A stretch of DNA of 64,000 nt, taken from contig NZ_JABJXT010000009.1 in NCBI RefSeq assembly GCF_013155295.1, positions 1 to 64,000 on the forward strand, read 5' to 3'. A program made the translations under genes and the position numbers. This document shows positions 8,584 to 15,420 of this stretch, piece after piece (the first letter of the stretch is position 1; each line of letters starts with the position of its first letter). A model generated the notes under the pieces. The model saw only the letters and a list, made by a program, of their open reading frames with translations. It was not told the DNA's origin and did not search any database. Source of the stretch: Pseudogemmobacter hezensis (GTDB taxonomy: Bacteria; Pseudomonadota; Alphaproteobacteria; Rhodobacterales; Rhodobacteraceae).

Positions 8584-9219
8584 TCAGCCCGGGTTCAGCG
8601 GCGCCAGCAGCCGCAGATAAAGCGTTTCCAGAAAGGCGGCGCCACCTGTCCAGGGATCCTGATCCGCGCCCAGCACGCTGCGGGTCTGGGCCTCGAAATC
8701 GGCGTAATGCTGCGTCAGCGCCCAGACCGAAATGATCAGATGCACCGGGTCAGAGCGGCGCAGCCGCCCCTGATCCATCCAGCGCCGCAGCACGGTTGCT
8801 TTATCCTGCACCAGATCATGCAATTCGTGCCGGATCACCTCATTGATCCTGGGTGCGCCCTGAATGATCTCGGTGGCAAACAGCCGGCTTTCACGCGGAA
8901 AATCACGCGAGAGATCCAGTTTGCGCCGCATATAGCCCATGATCTCGGCCAGGGGGTCACCCTCTTCACGCATGGCGCGCAATGGCTCCAGCCAGGCGGC
9001 CATCAGGCCGGTCAGCAGGTCGCGGTAGATCTCTTCTTTCGAGCTGAAATAATAAAGCAGATTCGGCTTTGAGAGGCCCGCGACCTGGGCGATCTCATCC
9101 AGCGTGGCCCCGCGAAATCCATGGGCGGAAAACACCTCCAGCGCCGCGCTCAGGATCGTCTCGCGGTTCTTTTGCTGGATACGGCTGCGGCGCGGGGCGC
9201 GGGCGGTCTTGATCTGCAT
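8584..9219 (-). CDS. TetR-family regulator, RutR-like
   Basis: A 211-residue repressor-type protein. The N-terminal TetR DNA-binding domain (about 15–65) reads through ILSAALEVFSAHGFRGATLDEIAQVAGLSKPNLLYYFSSKEEIYRDLL, matching RutR/YcdC. The C-terminal domain (FPRESRLFATEIIQGAPRI, then VHLIISVWALTQHYADF) fits the RutR-type ligand-binding domain. In E. coli RutR binds uracil or thymine and controls pyrimidine use. Here it is transcribed away from the carbamoyl hydrolase and hydA genes. The shared 147-base gap contains a RutR-type palindrome at 9283–9298. The regulator probably senses pyrimidine and controls both sides, including itself. Confidence 0.92.
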   Translation of the reverse strand: MQIKTARAPRRSRIQQKNRETILSAALEVFSAHGFRGATLDEIAQVAGLSKPNLLYYFSSKEEIYRDLLTGLMAAWLEPLRAMREEGDPLAEIMGYMRRKLDLSRDFPRESRLFATEIIQGAPRINEVIRHELHDLVQDKATVLRRWMDQGRLRRSDPVHLIISVWALTQHYADFEAQTRSVLGADQDPWTGGAAFLETLYLRLLAPLNPG

Positions 9220-9282
9220 GTGAAAACTTAATCACCGGGCGGGGCCAAGGTCAAACCTTCGGCGGATGGGGTGGGATAATTC

Positions 9283-9298
9283 TTGACCGGATGGTCAG
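9283..9298. promoter_or_regulatory. RutR-type operator palindrome
   Basis: The sequence TTGACCGGATGGTCAG contains a perfect TGACC–N4–GGTCA inverted repeat. It matches the E. coli RutR consensus (TTGACCAnnTGGTCAA) at all but three positions. It lies 64 bases upstream of the TetR start and 69 bases upstream of the hydrolase start, in the divergent promoter region. Direct binding is inferred, not shown. Confidence 0.75.
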
Positions 9299-9366
9299 CT
9301 TGTGTTGGCCTTTGCCTTAAAGACAGGCCCGCAGATGGCCGCATACCGACAAAGCAGGAGAGTGTC

Positions 9367-10617
9367 ATGGCCAAAGCGCGCGAGAATCTGCGCATCAATT
9401 CCGAACGGCTGTGGGAAAGCCTGATGGAGATGGCAAAGATCGGCCCCGGCGTCGCGGGCGGCAACAATCGCCAGGCGCTGACCGATCAGGACAATGAGGG
9501 CCGCCATCTTTTCCGCACCTGGGCCGAGGCTGCGGGCATGGAAATGGGCGTCGATCAGATGGGCACGATGTTCTTCACCCGCCCCGGCACCGATCCTGAC
9601 GCGGCCCCGGTTTTCATGGGCAGCCACCTCGACACCCAGCCGACGGGCGGCAAATATGATGGCGTGCTGGGGGTCCTGGGCGCGCTGGAGGCGGTTCGGA
9701 CCATGAACGATCTGGGCATCCGCACCCGCCATCCGATCACGGTGGTGAACTGGGCCAATGAAGAGGGGGCGCGGTTTGCGCCTGCGATGGTGGCCTCGGG
9801 GGTATTTGCCGGGGTGATCGACCAGGAGCACGCCTGGAGCCGCCAGGACCCCGACGGCAAGCGCTATGGCGATGAGCTGGCGCGGATCGGCTGGCTGGGG
9901 GCGGAAAAGACCGGTGCCCGCAAGATCCACGCCTATTATGAGCTGCATATCGAGCAGGGCCCGATCCTTGAGGCCGAGGGCGTCGATATAGGCGTCGTCA
10001 CCCATGGCCAGGGGCTTTGGTGGCTGGAGTTCACGCTGACCGGGCGCGATGCCCATACCGGATCAACCCCGATGGCGATGCGCAAAAATGCAGGCCTCGC
10101 CATGGCGCGGATATTTGAGCTGGTGCAGGATGTTGCGATGGAAAACCAGCCCGATGCGGTGGGGGGCGTGGGCCAGGTGCGCTTTGCGCCCAACTCGCGC
10201 AATGTGCTGCCGGGAACGGTGGTTTTCACCGTCGATATCCGCACCGTCGATCAGGCTAAACTTGACCGGATGCGGGCCGCGATCGAGGCGGGGGCGGCGC
10301 AGATATGCGACACACTCGGCGTGGGTTGCACGGTTGAGGCGGTCGGCCATTTCGACCCGGTCACCTTCACGCCCGATCTGGTCGATACCGTGCGCCGCGC
10401 GGCGAGGCAGCTGGGCTATAGCCAGCGCGACATCGTCTCGGGCGCGGGGCATGATGCCTGCTGGATCGCCCGCATCGCGCCGACCACGATGATCTTTTGC
10501 CCCTGCGAGGGGGGGCTTTCGCACAATGAGGCCGAGGCGATCAGCCCGGAATGGGCGGCGGCGGGCACCGATGTGCTGCTGCATGCGGTGCTTGAGACCG
10601 CCGAAGTGGTGGCGTGA
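9367..10617 (+). CDS. M20 Zn-dependent carbamoyl-amide hydrolase (probable beta-ureidopropionase)
   Basis: A 416-residue enzyme of the M20/allantoate amidohydrolase–N-carbamoyl amino acid hydrolase family. Metal-binding features are visible: His87 in MGSHLDTQPTGG, Asp98 in KYDGVLGVLG, and the Glu pair in NWANEEGARFAPAM (131–133). The dimerisation region includes ELHIEQGPILEAEG and GRDAHTGSTPM, and the C-terminus has SGAGHDACW. Related enzymes hydrolyse N-carbamoyl-beta-alanine, N-carbamoyl-L-amino acids or allantoate. The position beside hydA, preT and preA favours N-carbamoyl-beta-alanine as substrate, giving beta-alanine, CO2 and ammonia. The ATG at 9367 follows AGGAGAG; the frame is open further upstream, across the operator, but that part is not protein-like. 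Confidence 0.9.
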   Translation: MAKARENLRINSERLWESLMEMAKIGPGVAGGNNRQALTDQDNEGRHLFRTWAEAAGMEMGVDQMGTMFFTRPGTDPDAAPVFMGSHLDTQPTGGKYDGVLGVLGALEAVRTMNDLGIRTRHPITVVNWANEEGARFAPAMVASGVFAGVIDQEHAWSRQDPDGKRYGDELARIGWLGAEKTGARKIHAYYELHIEQGPILEAEGVDIGVVTHGQGLWWLEFTLTGRDAHTGSTPMAMRKNAGLAMARIFELVQDVAMENQPDAVGGVGQVRFAPNSRNVLPGTVVFTVDIRTVDQAKLDRMRAAIEAGAAQICDTLGVGCTVEAVGHFDPVTFTPDLVDTVRRAARQLGYSQRDIVSGAGHDACWIARIAPTTMIFCPCEGGLSHNEAEAISPEWAAAGTDVLLHAVLETAEVVA

Positions 10618-10634
10618 GAGGCAAAGGCAAGGCT

Positions 10635-11162
10635 ATGAAACTGTCATCCCTGAAATCTGCCCGCCCTGGTGTTCTGCTGCGCCCGGGCGCTCTCGCCCCC
10701 CTTGCTTTGCTGGCATCGGCGGGTGCCGCCCTGGCCGGGGGCTGGCAGCTGCAATATCTGGCTGAGAGCGGCGGCTCGCACCCGGTTGTGGTCGGGCGCG
10801 CTGAGGCCGAATTCGCCGAGGCCTATCTGCGCGATGCGGTCGGCAACGGTCTTTATCTGTCTTGCTGGACCGATGAGGGGGGCAATCGCACCATCCGCTA
10901 TTCGGCCGCAGGCGAGGCGGCCTTCGGCGGCACGATCACCGCGCGCATCGGGCTTTCTGATGGCGACAGCATTGATCTGAACGAGATGCCCTATGCCGGT
11001 GGCAGCTATTTCACGGCGCTTGGCCCGGAAAGCGTCGAACGGCTGCAAAACAGCGCCGGCGTGATCCTTGCCGTGATGGGCGAAGAGGTCGGAACCGAAT
11101 TCGATTTTCCGGCCGGTGGCCTGCGCGAGGCGCTGGCCGATCCGGTTTGTGCGGGCCAATAA
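10635..11162 (+). CDS. Secreted protein of unknown function inside the pyrimidine operon
   Basis: A 175-residue protein I cannot place in a family. It has an Arg/Lys-containing start followed by a hydrophobic signal region ending near LASAGAALAGG, so it is probably exported to the periplasm. The mature part has two cysteines (LSCWTDEGG and DPVCAGQ) and a beta-rich look. The ATG at 10635 is weakly supported; a GTG at 10614, overlapping the upstream stop, is possible. It sits tightly between the carbamoyl hydrolase (18 bases) and hydA (14 bases), so it is co-transcribed. Possible roles such as envelope adaptation or substrate handling are guesses. Confidence 0.7.
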   Translation: MKLSSLKSARPGVLLRPGALAPLALLASAGAALAGGWQLQYLAESGGSHPVVVGRAEAEFAEAYLRDAVGNGLYLSCWTDEGGNRTIRYSAAGEAAFGGTITARIGLSDGDSIDLNEMPYAGGSYFTALGPESVERLQNSAGVILAVMGEEVGTEFDFPAGGLREALADPVCAGQ

Positions 11163-11175
11163 CAGGGGGAACGTC

Positions 11176-12627
11176 ATGAGCACGGTTATCAAAGGCGGCA
11201 CGATTGTCACAGCCGATCTGAGCTATGTCTCGGATGTGCTGATCGAGGCGGGGCAGATCATCGCCATCGGCCATGGATTGCAGGGCGACCAGGTGCTGGA
11301 TGCCGCGGGCTGCTATGTGATGCCTGGCGGCATTGACCCCCATACCCATCTTGAGATGCCCTTCATGGGCACCTATTCGGCCGATGATTTCGACTCTGGC
11401 ACCCGGGCCGCGCTGGCGGGCGGCACGACGATGGTGGTTGATTTCGTGCTGCCCGCGCCGGGCCAGGGGCTGATGGACGCGCTGAAGCTTTGGGACAACA
11501 AGGGCGCACGGGCGCATTGCGACTATTCCTTCCATATGGCGGTGACCTGGTGGGATCAGCAGGTCTTTGATGAGATGGCGCAGGTCACGGCCCGGGGCAT
11601 CAACAGCTTCAAGCATTTCATGGCCTATAAGGGCGCGCTGATGGTGAATGATGACGAGATGTTCGCATCCTTCACCCGCTGCGCCGATCTGGGCGCGATC
11701 CCCTTCGTGCATGCCGAAAATGGCGATCTGGTGGCCGAGTTGCAGGCGAAACTTCTGGCCTCGGGCAACAATGGCCCCGAGGGACACGCCTATTCCCGTC
11801 CCCCCGCCGTCGAGGGTGAGGCCACCAATCGCGCCATCATGATCGCCGAAATGGCGGGCGTGCCGCTTTATGTCGTGCATGTCTCCTGTGAGGAATCGCA
11901 TGAGGCGATCCGCCGTGCGCGTCAGAACGGCAGCCGCGTCTGGGGCGAGCCGCTGATCCAGCATCTGACCCTGGATGAAAGCGAATATTTCAGCCAGGAC
12001 TGGGATCATGCGGCGCGCCGCGTGATGTCGCCGCCGTTTCGCAACAAACGCCACCAGGACAGCCTCTGGGCGGGGCTGGCCTCGGGGTCGCTGTCTTGCG
12101 TGGCGACCGATCACTGCGCCTTTACCACCGCGCAAAAACGCACCGGGTTGGGCGATTTTACAAAGATCCCCAATGGCACCGGCGGGCTTGAGGACCGGAT
12201 GACCATGCTTTGGACCCATGGCGTCCGGACCGGGCGGATCACCATGAATGAATTCGTGGCGCTCACCTCAGGTAATATCGCCAAGATCCTGAATTGCTAT
12301 CCGAAGAAGGGGGCGGTTCTGGTTGGCGCGGATGCCGATCTGGTGGTCTGGGATCCGGCGCGGGCAAAGGTGATCACCGCTGAAAGCCAGCAATCCGCGA
12401 TTGATTACAACGTGTTTGAGGGCAAAGAGGTGATCGGCGGCCCGCGTTTCGTGCTGTCACGTGGCCATGTCGCGGTGACCGAAGGGGCGCTCAGCTCTGC
12501 CGAGGGGCATGGTAAATTCGTCGCCCGTCCCCCCAGGGGCGCTGTCAATCAGGCGCTGTCAAAATGGAAAGAGCTGACCGCGCCGCGCCCGGTGCAGCGC
12601 GGCGCGATCCCGGTCAGCGGTGTCTGA
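11176..12627 (+). CDS. hydA: Dihydropyrimidinase (D-hydantoinase family)
   Basis: A 483-residue amidohydrolase that opens dihydrouracil and dihydrothymine to the N-carbamoyl beta-amino acids, the second step of reductive pyrimidine breakdown. Metal ligands are readable: His56 and His58 in GGIDPHTHLEMPF, the carboxylated Lys152 in HFMAYKG, His179 in FVHAENGD, the His in YVVHVSCEES and Asp in VATDHCAF. Length fits the family. The ATG at 11176 follows CAGGGGGA and lies 14 bases after the unknown secreted gene. It ends the cluster controlled by the RutR-type operator. No clear terminator was seen after it. Confidence 0.95.
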   Translation: MSTVIKGGTIVTADLSYVSDVLIEAGQIIAIGHGLQGDQVLDAAGCYVMPGGIDPHTHLEMPFMGTYSADDFDSGTRAALAGGTTMVVDFVLPAPGQGLMDALKLWDNKGARAHCDYSFHMAVTWWDQQVFDEMAQVTARGINSFKHFMAYKGALMVNDDEMFASFTRCADLGAIPFVHAENGDLVAELQAKLLASGNNGPEGHAYSRPPAVEGEATNRAIMIAEMAGVPLYVVHVSCEESHEAIRRARQNGSRVWGEPLIQHLTLDESEYFSQDWDHAARRVMSPPFRNKRHQDSLWAGLASGSLSCVATDHCAFTTAQKRTGLGDFTKIPNGTGGLEDRMTMLWTHGVRTGRITMNEFVALTSGNIAKILNCYPKKGAVLVGADADLVVWDPARAKVITAESQQSAIDYNVFEGKEVIGGPRFVLSRGHVAVTEGALSSAEGHGKFVARPPRGAVNQALSKWKELTAPRPVQRGAIPVSGV

Positions 12628-12785
12628 TCGGCGCGGGGTTTGGTGGGATGGCGTGCGGGTGTGGGGGCGCGGTAAAACTGCTGCGTTGTAAAATTTTCAC
12701 GCCGCTGTAAATTCGGCGGCGCTGATCTGCCTGCATCCAGGGCAGCCACAACGGCCCCCGCTGCCAATCGCCAACCGGAGGATCC

Positions 12786-14132
12786 ATGTCCCGCGCCACC
12801 CTGATCGGCACGCGGCTGCGCGAGCGGCGTCTCCAGGCCGGATTGCGCCAGGGGGATGTATCCCGCGCGGCGGGGATCTCGCCCTCATATCTGAACCTGA
12901 TCGAGCACAACCGCCGCAATGTCACCCCCGATGTGCTTGAGCGTCTGGCCGGGGCGCTTGGCCTGCCGCCCGGCGATTTCACCGAAGCCGAGCCTGGCGC
13001 GCTGGTCGCCGATCTGCGGGCGGCGGCGGCGGGCTTTCCCGGCTCGGGCGCGGAAACCGATCGCGCGGCCGAGCTGGCCGGGCGCTATCCCGGCTGGGCG
13101 CAGCTGATTGCCGATCTGCAGGCCCATATCGCAGGCCTGCGCCAGGGGATGGCAGCGCTGAACGACCGGCTGGGCCATGACCCGCATCTCTCGGCGGCGC
13201 TGCACGAGCTGCTCTCGGCTCTCTCGGCGGTCAGGGCGACGGCGGGGATCCTGGTCGAGACCGAGGATCTGACCCCCGACTGGCAGCGCCGCTTTCACCA
13301 GAACCTGCATCACGACAGCGAGCGGCTGGTCGGCGGGGCCGAGGCGCTGATCTCCTGGCTGGACCATTCCGGCGATGAGGCCGAAAGCGCGGCCGTCACC
13401 CCCCAGGATGAACTTGAGACCTGGGCCGCCGCGCTGAACTGGTCTTTGCCCGAAGATGAAGAAGTGGCGCTGGCGCGGCTGAAATCTGCAGGCGCAAAGG
13501 ATCTGGCGCGGGCCTGGATTGCGGCCATGCGGGCCGATCTGGCGGCGATGCCCGAGGCTGAATTTAGCACGGCCTGGGCCGAAAGTGGCGATCCGGCTTT
13601 GCTGGCGGCGCGGTTCGGGGTTCCGGTCCAGGCGGTGATGCGGCGTGTGGCCCTGCGCCCCGATGTGGCGGCGGGGCTGGTGCGCTGCGATGCCTCGGGA
13701 ACGCTGTTGTTTCGCAAGCCGGTCGCCGGGTTCGCGCTGCCGCGCTATGGGGCGGCGTGCCCGCTTTGGCCTTTGTTCACGGCGCTGATGCGGTCCGGGC
13801 AGCCGGTTACGGCGCGGGTGGCGATGCCGCAGCCGGGCGGCGGGCGCTTTCTGTGCCTGGCCTTTTGCGAGGCGCGTCTGCCCTGGGGCTTTGGCGGGCC
13901 AGAGCTGCGCGAGGCCACGATGCTGATCCTGCCCGATGATACGCGGCGCGTGACGCCGGATCTTGCGGCATCGGGAATGACGCCCCCCGATCTTGCGGCG
14001 GGCAGCACCTGCCGTCTTTGCCCGCGTGAGGCCTGTCCGGCGCGACGCGAACCCTCAATCCTCAGCGAGCCTGCGCAGCAGGGCGCCCTGGCCCCATCCG
14101 TCGGTTCTGGTCGCAGACAGATCACCTTTTGA
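12786..14132 (+). CDS. XRE-family regulator with short-chain acyl-type sensor domain (DUF2083-like)
   Basis: A 448-residue regulator. The N-terminal XRE helix-turn-helix (about 5–60) reads GTRLRERRLQAGLRQGDVSRAAGISPSYLNLIEHNRRNVTPDVLERLAGALG. The long remainder resembles the RamB/PrpR/short-chain fatty acyl regulator family, including the closing cysteine motif CRLCPREACPARREPSI near the C-terminus. Relatives control acetate, propionate or glyoxylate metabolism in response to acyl-CoA or similar signals. It is followed by a lone receiver protein and a CrbS-like symporter–kinase, a setting that also points to acetate or short-chain acid sensing. The ATG at 12786 has a GGAGGA ribosome site. Confidence 0.88.
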   Translation: MSRATLIGTRLRERRLQAGLRQGDVSRAAGISPSYLNLIEHNRRNVTPDVLERLAGALGLPPGDFTEAEPGALVADLRAAAAGFPGSGAETDRAAELAGRYPGWAQLIADLQAHIAGLRQGMAALNDRLGHDPHLSAALHELLSALSAVRATAGILVETEDLTPDWQRRFHQNLHHDSERLVGGAEALISWLDHSGDEAESAAVTPQDELETWAAALNWSLPEDEEVALARLKSAGAKDLARAWIAAMRADLAAMPEAEFSTAWAESGDPALLAARFGVPVQAVMRRVALRPDVAAGLVRCDASGTLLFRKPVAGFALPRYGAACPLWPLFTALMRSGQPVTARVAMPQPGGGRFLCLAFCEARLPWGFGGPELREATMLILPDDTRRVTPDLAASGMTPPDLAAGSTCRLCPREACPARREPSILSEPAQQGALAPSVGSGRRQITF

Positions 14133-14265
14133 CAGCCAGCGACATTTTATTGAATAGTGACCGGGGGAAGAGTGCTGGTCCCGCCATTTCCCTGCGTCTG
14201 CGCAATCTGCGATTGTTCGGCCCGGGGGGAGGCCCAGGATCGGCGGGGGGAAGGGATCGGGTCAG

Positions 14266-14700
14266 ATGGTCACGCAAGACAACCGCAGGGTGTTGCTGGT
14301 CGAGGATGAGCCCAATATCGCCGAGGCGATCCAGTTCATCCTGTCGCGGGCCGGCTGGGAGGTGATCCACCATGGCGAGGGCCGTGATGCGCCCGCCCTG
14401 GCGCGAGAGCTGCGGCCTGCCCTGGTGATCCTGGACCATATGCTGCCGGGGCTGTCCGGCCTTGAGGTGCTGGAGGCTTTGCGGGCAGACCCGCTGACGG
14501 CCCCGGTGCCGGTGCTGATGCTGACCGCCAAGGGCCTGCCGCGTGACCGTGAGGCGGCCGAGCGGGCCGGGGCGACGCGTTTCATGACCAAGCCCTTTTC
14601 AAATGCCGGGATCGTGGCCGAGGTGCGCAGCCTGACCGGGCTGGACCCGGCGCAGCCCGCGGCTGTGGCGCAGGACAGGGCTGCAGACAGTGCGGGCTGA
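14266..14700 (+). CDS. Single-domain response regulator
   Basis: A 144-residue receiver protein with no output domain. The acidic pocket is Glu13/Asp14 (LLVEDEPNI), the phosphorylated residue is Asp57 (LVILDHMLPG), the switch Thr is in LMLTAKG (Thr87) and the conserved lysine is Lys109 (FMTKPF). The last 25 residues are Ala/Gln-rich. It lies 133 bases after the XRE gene and upstream of the CrbS-like kinase, so it is the likely phosphoryl acceptor of that kinase. With no DNA-binding domain, it must signal through another protein. Confidence 0.92.
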   Translation: MVTQDNRRVLLVEDEPNIAEAIQFILSRAGWEVIHHGEGRDAPALARELRPALVILDHMLPGLSGLEVLEALRADPLTAPVPVLMLTAKGLPRDREAAERAGATRFMTKPFSNAGIVAEVRSLTGLDPAQPAAVAQDRAADSAG

Positions 14701-14877
14701 TTTCCGGATCCGGCGATTTGGGGGCAGGGCCGCGCGGCTGGCATTCGGGGTGCTTATGCAGGCCCCGGCCCTGGGCCAGCCCGTATCCACCGCGGCAGGG
14801 TTTCACGGGCGCATGCAATGTAGGGGCAGGCACCGTGGGGGCTGGCATCAGGGGCACAGCTGGTGCCAGGGTTGGCA

Positions 14878-15414
14878 ATGAAACCGCCACGCCCGCTTTT
14901 TCTGGCCCGCATTCCCTATCGCCGCCGCCGGTTGCGCGATGCGGCGCGGCTTTTGCCGGTCTTTGGCCTGCTTGCGCTTTTGGTGCCGATGCTCTGGAGC
15001 CCGGCGGATGGCGGGCAGCGGTTGCTCTCCTCTGATGTGATCTGGTTCTTCCTGATCTGGGCGGCACTGGTGGCTTTGGCGGCGGCGCTGGCGCCTGGGC
15101 TGTCAGATCCAGACGTGCCGGGTTCAGATCTGGGGGTCTCAGACCTGGGAGGCTCAGACATGGGAGGTTCAGAGGCGGGAGACTCTGAGGCGGGGGGCTC
15201 AGAGGCGGGCGGACCGGAAACAGACGCCCCCCCCCCCCCCGGCCGCATGGGCGCAGGGCCAGAGGCCGGGTCGCCAGAGGCCGGGTCGCCAGATCCGGGG
15301 GCGCCAGATGTTGGGCAATCAGAGGTGGGGCACCCAGACCTGGGACAGCCAGACGTGGGGCGGCCCGACCCGGCCTTCAGCCGCCATCCCTCGCCCGCGC
15401 AGAACGAGGGCTAG
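14878..15414 (+). CDS. Membrane protein with degenerate 5-residue repeats, unknown function
   Basis: A 178-residue protein I cannot assign. A basic N-terminus (IPYRRRRLRDAARLLP) is followed by two hydrophobic segments (about 23–40 and 55–75), the second ending in AALAPGL. From about residue 78 to the end the chain is low-complexity, built on a repeated [S/P]-[E/D]-x-G-x unit (a 15-bp period in DNA). A run of 14 C (15227–15240) encodes four prolines in the middle. The ATG at 14878 follows AGGGT; a GTG five codons earlier is possible. It lies six bases before the CrbS-like kinase and in the same frame, separated by a single TAG, so it may be a small partner subunit of that kinase. The repeat tail looks prone to slippage. 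Confidence 0.6.
   Translation: MKPPRPLFLARIPYRRRRLRDAARLLPVFGLLALLVPMLWSPADGGQRLLSSDVIWFFLIWAALVALAAALAPGLSDPDVPGSDLGVSDLGGSDMGGSEAGDSEAGGSEAGGPETDAPPPPGRMGAGPEAGSPEAGSPDPGAPDVGQSEVGHPDLGQPDVGRPDPAFSRHPSPAQNEG
15227..15240. repeat. 14-C homopolymer inside a coding region
   Basis: Fourteen consecutive C bases interrupt the repeat-rich tail of the 14878–15414 gene. The tract is in frame as written (Pro-Pro-Pro-Pro). Gain or loss of one or two bases would switch the remaining 58 codons to another frame and alter the stop just before the kinase gene. It could be a phase-variable tract or a sequencing error. Confidence 0.95.
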
Positions 15415-15420
15415 GCGTCT

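Noticed and set aside
15120-15380. Period-15 repeats as a possible origin-type iteron array
   Set aside because: The units are degenerate, follow the codon frame of a gene, and there is no AT-rich segment or replication gene nearby.
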